Source: Paraeggerthella hominis (GTDB lineage Bacteria; Actinomycetota; Coriobacteriia; Coriobacteriales; Eggerthellaceae). From it: 64,000 nt of DNA. Where the stretch lies: assembly GCF_021044775.1 (NCBI RefSeq), contig NZ_JAJNOQ010000011.1, positions 1-64,000 of the forward strand, written 5' to 3'. A model generated the notes under the pieces. The model did no database searches and had not been told where the DNA came from. It worked only from the letters and a program-made list of their open reading frames with translations. The position numbers and the translations under genes are program-made. Each line of letters opens with the position of its first letter. Position 1 is the first letter of the stretch. This document shows, piece by piece, positions 26,422-35,864 of this stretch.

Positions 26422-27042
26422 CTAAAGTCCGATATAGAAAAGCTGCGGGCGCGTGCCCTTTTCTTCGAGCAGATGATGGGCTTCGGGCGAACACGCCAAC
26501 TTCGAGATGTCGCTGTCGGGATCGTCAAGGTCGCCGAACGTGCGAGCGCGCGCCGGGCACACGCGCACGCACATGGGAATGTCCCCGTCGTCGGTGCGCT
26601 CCTTGCACAGCGTGCATTTTTCCATCACGCCCTTGGCGCGTACGGGAACCCGCGCGTCACCGTAGTTGAAGGCAGGCTCGCGCACCGGCTCGTCCCAGTT
26701 GAACACGCGAGCGTTGAACGGGCAGGCCGCCATGCACATGCGGCAGCCGATGCACTTGTCGTAGTCGATTTCCACGCGCCCCGAAGCATCCTTGTAGGTT
26801 GCGCCCGTGGGGCACACCTTCTGGCAGGCGGCGTTCTCGCAATGCTGGCACTGCACGGGCAGGTAGACGCGCGTCAAGTTGGGGTACTGCCCCACCGCGC
26901 CGTCGATGACGTCGCAATCCTTCGTCAGGATGCGGTTCCACAGCATTCCCATGGGCACGTTGTTCTGCATCTTGCAGGCGTTCGCGCAGGTATGGCAGCC
27001 TACGCAACGGTTCAGGTTGATGGCGATAGCCAGTTTCGTCAT
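26422..27042 (-). CDS. Four-cluster ferredoxin subunit (DmsB/PsrB/NrfC type)
   Basis: 206 residues with four Cys motifs: CVGCHTCANACK, CQHCENAACQKVC, CIGCRMCMAACPF and CTLCKER with a later CVRVC. These would bind four [4Fe-4S] clusters and wire the membrane subunit to the molybdenum subunit. No own signal peptide, so it is co-exported with the Tat-tagged partner. It starts 11 bp after the catalytic gene. Confidence 0.94.
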   Translation of the reverse strand: MTKLAIAINLNRCVGCHTCANACKMQNNVPMGMLWNRILTKDCDVIDGAVGQYPNLTRVYLPVQCQHCENAACQKVCPTGATYKDASGRVEIDYDKCIGCRMCMAACPFNARVFNWDEPVREPAFNYGDARVPVRAKGVMEKCTLCKERTDDGDIPMCVRVCPARARTFGDLDDPDSDISKLACSPEAHHLLEEKGTRPQLFYIGL

Positions 27043-27052
27043 GGTTGCCCCC

Positions 27053-29467
27053 TTACGCTTTTCTGATCTCGACGAGCGTGTCGGAGAACGGGATGACCGG
27101 GCCGCACAGCAGCTCGTCGCCGCGCTCTACCGCAGCATCGTTGGTAACGGATTGCAGGTTGCCGCGCGCCAGGTAATCGGCCGTAGCGCCCTCCACCAGG
27201 CGAACCGACCCCGATCGAATGGCAGGATTGCCGTGAACGCGCACCTCGAAGCTGCCGCGGTCGTTGAACACCTCCACGACGTCGCCCGTAGCCAGGCCGC
27301 GCGCGGAAAGATCGGCGGGATTCGCGTCCAGCGTGGGCTCGAAGTACTGCTGGATCCACTTCGCGTCGTTGAACTGGTTGTGGATGTGAAAGCGCGTGCG
27401 AACGTTGGCCAGCTGAAACGGGAACTCGCTGCGCAAAGGGTTCTGCGCGTTCGCCTCGAGCGTCGGCTCCCATTGGGGAAGCCCCTGCCCGAAAGGCACG
27501 AGGTTCTGGTAGTACAGGTCCAGCCTTCCCGAAACCGTGTCGAACGCGAAGTCGGCGTACTCCTGGCGCGGCTTCTCGATGCCGGGCAGGGGCCACGTGC
27601 CGTGGTGCTCGTTGATCTGGTCGATGGTAAGGGAGGCGATCCGCGGATCCTCGGCGCCCGAGAGAATCACCGACGCCAGCTCGGTCGAGTCCTTCGGCAG
27701 CGCGTCCTCGCAGCCGAGCCGCTTCGCGAACTCCTTCTGGATCCAGAAATCGGTGCGCGCTTCGAAAAGCGGGTCGATCACCTTGTTTTGCAGCACGATC
27801 TGGTTGTACCCCACCTTCACGGCGCCCACTTCGGCATCGAGCTCGAAGCGCGTCGTGGCGGGCAGCACGTAGTCGGCCCACTTGGCGCCTTCGGTGAAGT
27901 ACGGATCGATCGACACGATCAGGTCGAGCGTGCGCGCCCAGTCCTCGGTTTTGGACATGTTGGCGAAGTGCTGGGCCATGAAGTCGCCGCAGCAGATGTA
28001 GGCTCTCACGCTGTTGGGCTTCGTGCGCATGTCGTAAGCCGCCATCTCGTCTTCAGAGGGAGCCAGGGAATCCGGCAGCTTCCACGATCCCAGCGTTGTG
28101 GAATGGCCGTTCCAGCATCCGCCCACGAACACGCCGACATTCGCGCCGGGCTTGCAGATGTTCCCGGTCACGCCAGCTAGCACTGCTGCGGCATGACCTG
28201 CGATATCGGCGTTGCCCATCTTGTCGTTGCCGCCCCATCCTAGCGCAAGCGACGACGGTCCTTTGGCGTACGCGCGCGCAAGCGACTCGATCTTTTCAGC
28301 GGGAACGCCCGTGACGCCCTCGGCCCATGCCGCCGTGAACTCCTTCTGGGTTTCGACCAGCACGTCGTAGGCGGTCCGGGCGCGCACGCCGTCGATCACG
28401 ACCTCGCCGGACAAAGCCGCCGAGACGCCCGGCTGGTCATAGGGAGCGGGCCGGCCCGTAGCCGAATCGATGACGAAGAACGGGTTTTCAGCGCCCGTCT
28501 GGGGCTTTTCCACCTGAGGGTCTTCCGCATGCTGGCGCACGAGCTGCCCCGTCGAAGCATCCACCAGGAAGGGCAGCGACGTGTGGGCGGCCATGAACGC
28601 CCGATCCGCCAGCCCTTCGTCGAGGATCACCGACGTCATGGCAAGGAACAGGGCCGCGTCGGTGCCCGGCTCGATAGGCACCCACTCGTCGGCCTTGCCG
28701 GCCGTGGTCGAGAAATGAGGGTCCACCGACACGATGCGCGCGCCGGCCTCCTTCGCCTCGAAGAACAGGCGAACCTGGGGCAAGCTGGACTCGCAGAAGT
28801 TGCATCCCACCATGAGCACCATGCGGGAGTTCACCCAATCGCGCGCCTCGCCCGTGGCCATGGCGAAACCGCCTCCGTAGCCGATGGCGGGGTCCAAGCC
28901 GTTGCCCATCCCCACGTCGATGCCGGCATTGCCGCCGGTCTGCGCGCCCAGCAGCGACGCGAGAAACGGCATGCTCGCCTCGCTCGACGAGGTGACCATG
29001 ACCGCCTGCTTGCCGTGATCGCGCTGGATGTCCTTGATGCGCGAAACGATGTCGTCGAGCGCTTCGTCCCAGCTTACTTGCACGAATTCGTTCGATCCCC
29101 GCTCGCCTACCCGCTTGAGGGGCGTCTGCACGCGCCCTGCCCCGTATATATGCTGCACCTCGGAGATGCCCTTCAAGCAGATCGTTTCGTAACGATCGTC
29201 CACGCATGTGTTCGGTTCCACCTTCACCAGACGGCCGTCGCGCACCGTGCATTTGAGCGGGCACATGCCGCCGCAATGCTCCTGATGGTACGTGCAAGCC
29301 GTATGCTCTTCGCCCGCCGCCGCGCGCTCGGCGCCCGACGGGCCGATGCCCGCGTACGCCGCTGCGGGCGAAAGCCAGCTATCGGGCGTGAACATGTCGG
29401 CCCCTGCCGCGACCAAGCCGCAGGCGGCGAGGGACCCCGCGAGGAAACCGCGCCTCGTCAACTCCAT
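27053..29467 (-). CDS. Tat-exported molybdopterin oxidoreductase, catalytic subunit
   Basis: 804 residues. A twin-arginine signal (TRRGFLAG) is at the N-terminus. A cluster site has Cys65, Cys69, Cys73 and probably Cys97. Then come the bis-MGD domains, closing with the MopB C-terminal barrel (about 660-804, LATGDVVEVFNDRGSFEVRV). The equivalent of the usual Cys/Ser/SeC molybdenum ligand is not seen; an Asp in the GIDVGMGNGLDP stretch is the best candidate, as in Asp-ligated enzymes. Substrate unknown. Close to DMSO reductase/polysulfide reductase/catechol-dehydroxylase relatives that are abundant in Eggerthellaceae. First gene of the operon. Confidence 0.93.
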   Translation of the reverse strand: MELTRRGFLAGSLAACGLVAAGADMFTPDSWLSPAAAYAGIGPSGAERAAAGEEHTACTYHQEHCGGMCPLKCTVRDGRLVKVEPNTCVDDRYETICLKGISEVQHIYGAGRVQTPLKRVGERGSNEFVQVSWDEALDDIVSRIKDIQRDHGKQAVMVTSSSEASMPFLASLLGAQTGGNAGIDVGMGNGLDPAIGYGGGFAMATGEARDWVNSRMVLMVGCNFCESSLPQVRLFFEAKEAGARIVSVDPHFSTTAGKADEWVPIEPGTDAALFLAMTSVILDEGLADRAFMAAHTSLPFLVDASTGQLVRQHAEDPQVEKPQTGAENPFFVIDSATGRPAPYDQPGVSAALSGEVVIDGVRARTAYDVLVETQKEFTAAWAEGVTGVPAEKIESLARAYAKGPSSLALGWGGNDKMGNADIAGHAAAVLAGVTGNICKPGANVGVFVGGCWNGHSTTLGSWKLPDSLAPSEDEMAAYDMRTKPNSVRAYICCGDFMAQHFANMSKTEDWARTLDLIVSIDPYFTEGAKWADYVLPATTRFELDAEVGAVKVGYNQIVLQNKVIDPLFEARTDFWIQKEFAKRLGCEDALPKDSTELASVILSGAEDPRIASLTIDQINEHHGTWPLPGIEKPRQEYADFAFDTVSGRLDLYYQNLVPFGQGLPQWEPTLEANAQNPLRSEFPFQLANVRTRFHIHNQFNDAKWIQQYFEPTLDANPADLSARGLATGDVVEVFNDRGSFEVRVHGNPAIRSGSVRLVEGATADYLARGNLQSVTNDAAVERGDELLCGPVIPFSDTLVEIRKA

Positions 29468-29629
29468 GTACTTCTCCTATCGTCTTGCTTGCATTCGGGT
29501 TGCGCCAAGCCCTTCGCACGCCGTGCCGTCCCCCTGGCCCTCGTCCGTCGCGCAACCCGCACCAGGCCGCAGTGTAGGAAACATGAGGGAACGCGTCTTT
29601 ATTCCATCCGCCGAAATACGCGGCCCAAG

Positions 29630-29650
29630 CTTTGTGCATAGTGAACAAAG
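29630..29650. promoter_or_regulatory. Dyad in the divergent molybdoenzyme/PucR gap
   Basis: CTTTGT-N9-ACAAAG with further symmetry in the centre. It lies mid-gap (29468-29800) between the molybdoenzyme operon and its presumed regulator, so it is a reasonable operator candidate. No other feature is visible in this 333-bp gap. Confidence 0.35.
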
Positions 29651-29800
29651 GGGAGTATCATCCCAGGTGAAAAGATGCTGTAGCAAAGAGCGGGCAGCGA
29701 ATCGCACCGCGTTTCACCGAGCGATCCGCAAGCCTTGAACCCCGTTCGAAGGGCGGAAAAGACCGGTCGCCCGGCAGCGCTTCGGCTCGAAGGAGGCACT

Positions 29801-31366
29801 ATGCGCTTCAACCTTGACCTTGTGCGGGACGAACTGGCCGACCTCTCCCCCGTCGCGTTGTTCGACCACTCGACGCACCTTGACCTCGATCGAATAGAAC
29901 TGCTCGAAAAAGCCAGCGGGCCTCGGGCGGGAAGCTTGTTCATCGCAGAGGCGGAAACGCTCGCTCAGGTCGATCTCGAAGCGTTCGACAAGGGGGCGCT
30001 TTTGATCTTGGGCCCGGACCTGCCGGACACCCATGCGCTGCCGCTGCCTGCCGTGCTGGTGCCCGACCCGTCCCGAACGCTTCAGGCAAGCGCGCTGCTG
30101 GCGCGGCTGCTTGAGTTTCGCATGCGCCTCGATGCCTGGTCGGAATCGCTTTTGGAGGCCATGGCGCGCGACGCGTCGCTGCAGGAGGTCATGGACGTGG
30201 CGGCCACGGCGTTTCGCAACCCCCTCATGGTGTCCGATTCCGCGCTGTACTACGTGCTGTGCGCCGGGCACCTTCCGAACGACTTCCATGACGAGCTTTG
30301 GACGACCGCCATCGAAACGGGCGTGTGCCCCACCGAGCTGTACTTCGACCTTTGGATGAGCAGTTCCGAAAACGCCTTCCACTGCGATCGGGCCTACTTC
30401 GTGGAGAACGCGCCCCGAACCGGCCATTCCTACCTGGTTCGCAACCTGCTGCACGACGGCGCGTACCACGGCTGCTTCGAGCTGGTCGACGCGAACGCAC
30501 CGTTCACCCAAAGCGACCTGGTGCTCGCGGATCACCTGGGACGACTGCTCGTGCTGATCCTCCCCCGGCAGATCTACCCCCAGCTTGACAAGTCCTCGAA
30601 GAACCCGATCGACGAACTGCTTGCCGGCAACGCCGTACGCGGGCGCGTGCTGGCCTACGAGCTTTCGAAGTTCGGTTGGTCCGTCGACGACCCGTACTAC
30701 GTCTGCCGCTTCAGCGGATCGGCGCGAAGCGAGCGCTCGGAAGGGCCCCACCGCCAAACGCTGAGGCGGATCGAGCGGCGGTACCCGCGCGCCCGGTTCC
30801 TCGAGGCCGAAGACGATGCCTACCTCATGGTCGCCCGAGAAAAGGACTACCCGCTTGACGAAATGCGCGAGCGCCTGGAGGAACCGGCGGCCGACGACGG
30901 ATTGCCGGCGCGCTTTCTGGCGGGGTTCTCGTCGGTGTTCTCCGACTTCCACTTCCTGCGCACCGCCGCGCAGCAAGCGAGCTTCGCCCTGAACCTCGTC
31001 GAGGACGATCCGTCCACCGGGCGGAATCTTCGCACGGTCACCCGATTCTATGACGATTGCTGGTTCGACGACCTGTCCGATCGCCTGAACCTGACCGGGG
31101 ACGCCCGTTGGCTGCTCGATGACCGCGTCGTGCAGCTCGCGCGCATCGATGCGCGCGAAGACACGCGGTACGTAGAAACCGCGCGGGCCTACCTTGAAAG
31201 CGGATGCGGCGCCACGCATGCCGCCGAGGCCCTGTTCGTCCATAGAAACACGCTTTCGTACCGGCTGAAGAGGATACGAGCCCTCAGCGGGATGGACCTG
31301 GAGGACCCCTCGACCGCCGGCACGGATCTGCTCAGGATCCTCCTGTCATGCAGGATCGTCGCTTGA
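29801..31366 (+). CDS. PucR/CdaR-type transcriptional regulator
   Basis: 521 residues. The C-terminal PucR helix-turn-helix (PF13556) is clear: RYVETARAYLESGCGATHAAEALF and VHRNTLSYRLKRI are split here as AEALFVHRNTLSYRLKRI. The N-terminal 350 residues include a PAS/GAF-like sensory part (LMVSDSALYYVLCAGH) and a region near YYVCRFSGS typical of GGDEF-like CdaR folds. SD AAGGAGGCACT. It is divergent from the molybdoenzyme operon and likely its regulator; the inducer would be the substrate or a related metabolite. This differs from the membrane LuxR-type regulators often beside such operons. Confidence 0.85.
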   Translation: MRFNLDLVRDELADLSPVALFDHSTHLDLDRIELLEKASGPRAGSLFIAEAETLAQVDLEAFDKGALLILGPDLPDTHALPLPAVLVPDPSRTLQASALLARLLEFRMRLDAWSESLLEAMARDASLQEVMDVAATAFRNPLMVSDSALYYVLCAGHLPNDFHDELWTTAIETGVCPTELYFDLWMSSSENAFHCDRAYFVENAPRTGHSYLVRNLLHDGAYHGCFELVDANAPFTQSDLVLADHLGRLLVLILPRQIYPQLDKSSKNPIDELLAGNAVRGRVLAYELSKFGWSVDDPYYVCRFSGSARSERSEGPHRQTLRRIERRYPRARFLEAEDDAYLMVAREKDYPLDEMRERLEEPAADDGLPARFLAGFSSVFSDFHFLRTAAQQASFALNLVEDDPSTGRNLRTVTRFYDDCWFDDLSDRLNLTGDARWLLDDRVVQLARIDAREDTRYVETARAYLESGCGATHAAEALFVHRNTLSYRLKRIRALSGMDLEDPSTAGTDLLRILLSCRIVA

Positions 31367-31471
31367 GGTCCCGCGCCGCCTGAGGGACGCACGGGGCGCG
31401 CCGCAGCATCGCCCCACGCCGTGCAACCGTGCGCGTGGGCGATGTTTTTACCCAAAAGACGCGAAACGTGG

Positions 31472-31504
31472 CGATACCGTGGCGGCCCGTATTTCGTGGT
31501 ATCG
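31472..31504 (+). promoter_or_regulatory. Dyad upstream of the MBL-fold gene
   Basis: CGATACC at 31472-31478 and GGTATCG at 31498-31504 form an inverted repeat 38-70 bp ahead of the ATG at 31542. It may be an operator or a leader hairpin. Confidence 0.3.
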
Positions 31505-31541
31505 TTCACCTGAAACAAATCCCGAAACCGCAAGGAAAGCC

Positions 31542-32543
31542 ATGCACGCCACCCGCATCCGCACGAACCCCGACCTGTTCGAAATCGAAGTTCCGTTCGA
31601 CAACATCAGCACCAGCGGAACGAACTGCTATCTGGTGCAAGACGGCGACGACTCCCTGGTAGTCGACACGGGAGCCCCCACCGAAGACGGGTACCGCGTG
31701 CTTCATGCGGCTCTGGAAGAGCTTGGCGTGAACCCGGCCAGAACCTCGTACTTCCTGACGCACCTGCACTACGACCACGTGGGCCTTGTGGACCGCATCG
31801 CCCCGGCGAACGCAACCGTATACCTGAGCGCGGAGGGGTTGCAGATGGCGCGCGACGGCGGCGTGGAAGAGCTTCACGAGGACTTTCGGCGCCTGGTGGA
31901 AGAGGGCGTGCCGCGCGCGGATGCGGATGCGCTCGTGCGCTCGGTGTCGGGTCCGCGCGTCATCGACATCGATCGGTGCGCGCCGGTGGTCGTGGGCGAC
32001 GGGGACGTCATCGACGTTGGAAGCTACCGCCTTCATGTGGTGGCAACGCCCGGACACACGCCCGACCACCTGTCGCTGTACGAGCCGCGAAGCAAAACGC
32101 TGATGGGAGGCGATCATGTGCTGTTCGTCGTCTCCCCCGGCGTCACCGTGTTCCCCGACGGATCCGACAGCCTGCAGGCGTACCTGGACAGCCTCGATCG
32201 CGTGAGCAACATGGAAATCGAGACGCTGCTGGTATCGCACGGCAAGAACCGCCCCGATTTCCACGAGCGCATCGATTGGCTGAAACGCCATCATCTGGAA
32301 AGGCTCGACGAAACCGTCGGCATCATCGAGCGCGAGCCGGGCCTGCTGGGCCAGCAGGTGGTGCGGCGCATTCGCTGGAACGTGCCGCACGAGCGCTGGG
32401 ACGACATCTCGCTCATGCAGCGCTGGTGCATCCTCATGGAGGGCATCGCCATCCTCGACCACCTCGCCGCCACCGGACGTGTGACGCGATCGAAGGACGG
32501 CGACGCCCGCAACGTCTACTTCCCTGCTGCGATCAGCTCCTGA
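31542..32543 (+). CDS. MBL-fold hydrolase with C-terminal winged-helix-like region
   Basis: 333 residues. The metallo-beta-lactamase core has LTHLHYDHVG (HxHxDH), TPGHTPDHLSLY and GGDHVLFVVSPGV. The C-terminal third resembles the extra helical domain of glyoxalase-II-like/hydrolase MBL proteins linked to thioester cleavage. SD AAGGAAAGCC. It overlaps the acyl-CoA ligase 3' end by 28 bp on the opposite strand. Its placement next to CoA-ligase genes suggests a role with CoA thioesters; this is inference. Confidence 0.8.
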   Translation: MHATRIRTNPDLFEIEVPFDNISTSGTNCYLVQDGDDSLVVDTGAPTEDGYRVLHAALEELGVNPARTSYFLTHLHYDHVGLVDRIAPANATVYLSAEGLQMARDGGVEELHEDFRRLVEEGVPRADADALVRSVSGPRVIDIDRCAPVVVGDGDVIDVGSYRLHVVATPGHTPDHLSLYEPRSKTLMGGDHVLFVVSPGVTVFPDGSDSLQAYLDSLDRVSNMEIETLLVSHGKNRPDFHERIDWLKRHHLERLDETVGIIEREPGLLGQQVVRRIRWNVPHERWDDISLMQRWCILMEGIAILDHLAATGRVTRSKDGDARNVYFPAAISS

Positions 32544-34207
32544 GCCATTTCGCGCAGCTTGAACTTCTGCACCTTCATGGACGGCGTCATGGGGAAGTCA
32601 TCCACGAAGAACACGTGCTTGGGCACCTTGTAACGCGCGATGCGCGGGATGGCGTAGGCGCGCACGTCCTCTTCGGTCATGTTCTCGTAACCGGGGCGCA
32701 CGCGAACGAACGCGCCCACCAGCTCGCCGAGCTTCTTGTCGGGAATGCCCACCACCTGCGCATCGAGCACGCCGGGCATGGTGAGCAGGAAGTTCTCCAC
32801 CTCAAGCGGATAGACGTTCTCGCCGCCGCGGATGATCATGTCCTTGACGCGTCCGGTCACGCGGTAGTAGCCGTCTTCGTCAAGGGTTCCCAGGTCGCCC
32901 GAATGAAGGTAGCCGTCCGCGTCGATGGCGCGCGCCGTTTCCTCGGGCATCTTGTAGTAGCCCTTCATGACGTTGTAGCCCTTGCAGCACAGCTCGCCCG
33001 GCTGCCCGACGCCGCACTCCTCGCCGGTTTCGGGATCGACGATCTTCACCAGCACGGGCGGATGCTTGCGCCCTACCGTCTCGCACTTGTGCACGATGTC
33101 GTCGTCGGCGCTGGTCTGCGTGAACACGGGACTCGTCTCGGTCAAGCCGTAGCAGATGGTGATCTCCTTCACGAACATGCGGTCCATGACCTCGCGCATG
33201 GTTTCGGGCGGGCACGGGCTGCCCGCCATGATGCCCGTACGCAAGCTGGTCAGGTCGAAGGAATCGAAATCGGGGTGGTTCAGCTCGGCGATGAACATGG
33301 TGGGCACGCCGTACAGCGCGGTGGCGCGCTCCTTGTGGACGGCCTGCAGCACCAGCCCCGCGTCGAACTCCTCCACGATGATCATGGTGGAGCGATGCGT
33401 GAGGTTGGCCATCACGCCCAGCACGCAGCCGAAGCAATGGAAGAACGGCACCGGCAGCGTCACGCGGTCCTCGGGGCCGAGCTTCTGGCCTTCGCCGATG
33501 TAGAAGCCGTTGTTCAGGATGTTGCGATGCGTGAGCATGACGCCCTTGGGGAAGCCCGTCGTGCCGGAGGTGTACTGCATCATGACCACGTCGTTGTTGT
33601 CGAAGTGCTTCTCCGCCTCTTCGAGCGCGCTTTCGGGCACGTGCTGCCCCAGCAAGATGAGCTCGGGCACGCTGTAGCAGCCGCGATGCTTCTCCGGTCC
33701 CATGTAGATGATGTTCTTGAGGAACGGATAGTTCTCGGTTTCCAGGTGCCCGCGCTGCTGCGTGAGCGTTTCGGGCACCAGGTCGCGGATGATCTTGAGG
33801 TAGTCGACGTCGCGGTACGCATCGATCACGCACAGCGCCTTCATGTCGGACTGCTTCAGCACGTAGTCCAGCTCATGGCTTTTGTACACGGGGTTCACCG
33901 TGACCATGACCACGCCGATCTTGGCAGTTGCGTACATGAACGTCAGCCAGTCGGGAATGTTGCGGGCCCAGACGCCCAGGTGATCGCCCGGCTCCATGCC
34001 GATGGCCAGCAGGCCGCGCGCCAGGTTGTCCGTGCGCTCGTCGAAATCCTTGTACGTCCAGCGCAGGGAGCGGTCCGGGTACACGACGAACTCGTGGTCG
34101 GGGTCGATGGCCACCTGGTCGCGGAAATAGCGGCTGATGGTCTTTTCGGAATGCAAGGGATAATCCGCAGAGCCGGCAAGGGCTTCGGATGCAATGGGTT
34201 CAGGCAT
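32516..34207 (-). CDS. Acyl-CoA ligase (AMP-binding, FadD/CaiC-like)
   Basis: 563 residues. The ANL adenylation motifs are all present: MMQYTSGTTGFPKGVMLTH, YGLTETSP, YLHSGDLG, GRVKDMIIRGGENVYPLEVE and a terminal Lys (MKVQKFKLRE). It activates a carboxylic acid with ATP and CoA. The closest functional classes are medium-chain or carnitine/crotonobetaine-type ligases; the substrate is not decided. It follows the XRE-cupin gene and shares its operon. The ATG at 34207 has AAGGAAGTGACC in front. Confidence 0.9.
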   Translation of the reverse strand: MPEPIASEALAGSADYPLHSEKTISRYFRDQVAIDPDHEFVVYPDRSLRWTYKDFDERTDNLARGLLAIGMEPGDHLGVWARNIPDWLTFMYATAKIGVVMVTVNPVYKSHELDYVLKQSDMKALCVIDAYRDVDYLKIIRDLVPETLTQQRGHLETENYPFLKNIIYMGPEKHRGCYSVPELILLGQHVPESALEEAEKHFDNNDVVMMQYTSGTTGFPKGVMLTHRNILNNGFYIGEGQKLGPEDRVTLPVPFFHCFGCVLGVMANLTHRSTMIIVEEFDAGLVLQAVHKERATALYGVPTMFIAELNHPDFDSFDLTSLRTGIMAGSPCPPETMREVMDRMFVKEITICYGLTETSPVFTQTSADDDIVHKCETVGRKHPPVLVKIVDPETGEECGVGQPGELCCKGYNVMKGYYKMPEETARAIDADGYLHSGDLGTLDEDGYYRVTGRVKDMIIRGGENVYPLEVENFLLTMPGVLDAQVVGIPDKKLGELVGAFVRVRPGYENMTEEDVRAYAIPRIARYKVPKHVFFVDDFPMTPSMKVQKFKLREMAQELIAAGK

Positions 34208-34258
34208 GCAGGTCACTTCCTTGTTGTAAATCGAGCACGGGCAGCGAAGGCGGCGGGC

Positions 34259-34837
34259 CTACAGCGGCGTGTACACGACGGCGAGGAACTTGGCGTTCTG
34301 CCCGTCGTGCGCGCGCACCTGGTGAGGCACGATAGAGTCGTAGTAGATGCTCTCGCCGGGATGCAGCACGTAGACTTCCTTGCCGTACTCGATCTCGATG
34401 CAGCCTTCCATGCCAAACAGCCATTCCTCCCCTTCGTGGCCGACCAGCTCATGGTCGGTCTCGCCGGAGGGCGTGACGGTGATGACGAAGGGATCCATGT
34501 GACGCGACGGACGCCCCGCCGCCAAGCTGAAGTAGCTCAAATCGCCGGCATCGCTGGCCGTTTGGAGCGACTTCACGCGCTCGACCTCGATCATCTGCTC
34601 GCGATCGATGTACGCCGGGCCCAAGTTCTCGTCATCGTCCATGAGCGTGCCCAAGCGAACGCCCAGCGCGCGGGTGATTTTGATGAGCGGAGCAAGCGAG
34701 GGCGGCAGCTTTCCAGCCTCAAGACCTTCGACGATCTCAACGTCGCAGCTGCAACGATCCGCCAGGTCCTGCACGGACAGGTGATGCGCCTCGCGCAGCG
34801 TCGTGATCTTGTTTCCCAGCTTGTTCTCATCCATCAT
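34259..34837 (-). CDS. XRE-family regulator with cupin sensor domain
   Basis: 192 residues. N-terminal helix-turn-helix (ITTLREAHHLSVQDLADRC, VEGLEAGKLPPSL) and C-terminal cupin_2 domain (HEGEEWLFGMEGCIEIEYGKEVYVLHPGESIYYDS, given here as HEGEEWLFGMEG, LHPGESIYYDS). The fusion with a following AMP-dependent ligase is a recurrent pair in anaerobes, where the cupin probably senses the acid or thioester. SD GAGAGGAAGC. Confidence 0.9.
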   Translation of the reverse strand: MMDENKLGNKITTLREAHHLSVQDLADRCSCDVEIVEGLEAGKLPPSLAPLIKITRALGVRLGTLMDDDENLGPAYIDREQMIEVERVKSLQTASDAGDLSYFSLAAGRPSRHMDPFVITVTPSGETDHELVGHEGEEWLFGMEGCIEIEYGKEVYVLHPGESIYYDSIVPHQVRAHDGQNAKFLAVVYTPL

Positions 34838-34862
34838 GCCAGCTTCCTCTCTTCATGATCGT

Positions 34863-34876
34863 TTTACCAAGGTAAA
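34863..34876 (-). promoter_or_regulatory. Operator candidate of the XRE-cupin/ligase operon
   Basis: Perfect 14-bp palindrome TTTACC-AA-GGTAAA, 26 bp upstream of the regulator's start. The position suits autorepression. 34838-35118 is otherwise empty apart from the terminator at 35068-35092. Confidence 0.5.
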
Positions 34877-35067
34877 TGGTAGCCTATGATTCGCTCTCAA
34901 CCAATCGCGAAATAGGTTTTACGGAAGAACGGACATGCAAAACGGTTTAGCGTCGCAAGCGTCACGGGTCCCGCGCGCGACGCGAGCTCAAAAACTTGGG
35001 CGCGGATGGGAGCCGCCATGTTACAGAGAGCTTGCGAAACGCATGGCGCACGCGGCGCATCGTGAAA

Positions 35068-35092
35068 AAGCCGCCCCTGAAAAGGGCGGCTT
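35068..35092 (-). terminator. Terminator of the DUF1269 gene
   Basis: AAGCCGCCC/GGGCGGCTT stem with a 7-nt loop, followed on the minus strand by TTTTT. Confidence 0.85.
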
Positions 35093-35118
35093 CGCGTAGT
35101 GCGGAACCAGAGCGGAGC

Positions 35119-35607
35119 CTAGTTCTTGAACAAGGCGTGCTTGAGCTCTTCCTCGTCTTTGATGGAGAGCGACGTTTGCAGCACGTCGCCGCCGAAGGGC
35201 CTGATGGCCTCGACGAACTTGTCGGTGGTCATGCCGCCGACCACCATGAACACGGCGGCGCTGTCGTCGACGGAAAGCAGGTTGCGCACGCGATCCTGGA
35301 AATCCTTGTCTACGCCGTGCTTGACAATAGCGCCGGTCAAGGCGCCGATGCCGGCTCCGATAGCCGCGCCGAACACGGGCACGAAGAAGAGCACTCCGAA
35401 CAGAACGCCCCAGAACAAGCCCCATACCGCAGACGTGCCTATTTTGGAATCGGGAGTGACCACGTCGTACTTGCCATCGGCGCGGCGGGCGACCACCGCC
35501 ACGGACTGCAAGCTCACGATAAGGTTCTTGTCGAGATCGAGAATCTTCTGGTAAGCGGATTTCGCCTCCATCTCGCTCGGATACCCGAGCACAACGAGCG
35601 TACTCAT
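35119..35607 (-). CDS. DUF1269-family membrane-associated protein
   Basis: 162 residues. A conserved N-terminal domain (TLVVLGYPSEMEAKSAYQKI) is followed by Gly/Ala/Phe-rich hydrophobic segments (about 58-100) and a C-terminal alpha/beta end with VDDSAAVFMVVGG. It fits DUF1269 (PF06897), thought to be involved in membrane stress or ion homeostasis but not characterised. Strong SD AAAGGAGC. Confidence 0.8.
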   Translation of the reverse strand: MSTLVVLGYPSEMEAKSAYQKILDLDKNLIVSLQSVAVVARRADGKYDVVTPDSKIGTSAVWGLFWGVLFGVLFFVPVFGAAIGAGIGALTGAIVKHGVDKDFQDRVRNLLSVDDSAAVFMVVGGMTTDKFVEAIRPFGGDVLQTSLSIKDEEELKHALFKN

Positions 35608-35864
35608 GCTTGATGCTCCTTTCTCTGGCTTTCATCGAGCCCTCACTGTACGCGCATGCGGCACCGCAGCAGCGAACGCTTCGGCTTTGGCACCCGTTCG
35701 GAACCGTTGCGAAACGTCGCCGAAACCAGCTGCGCGCCTGCGATCGTCCTTCCCCTCCCTATCGCGCTTGCACCGCGCGAAGCCGAAAAGCAACCGGGCC
35801 GCAGCGCGATGCTGCGGCCCGGTCAGGCGAAACGATACGGGGATCGGAGCGGAGATTTCCGATC

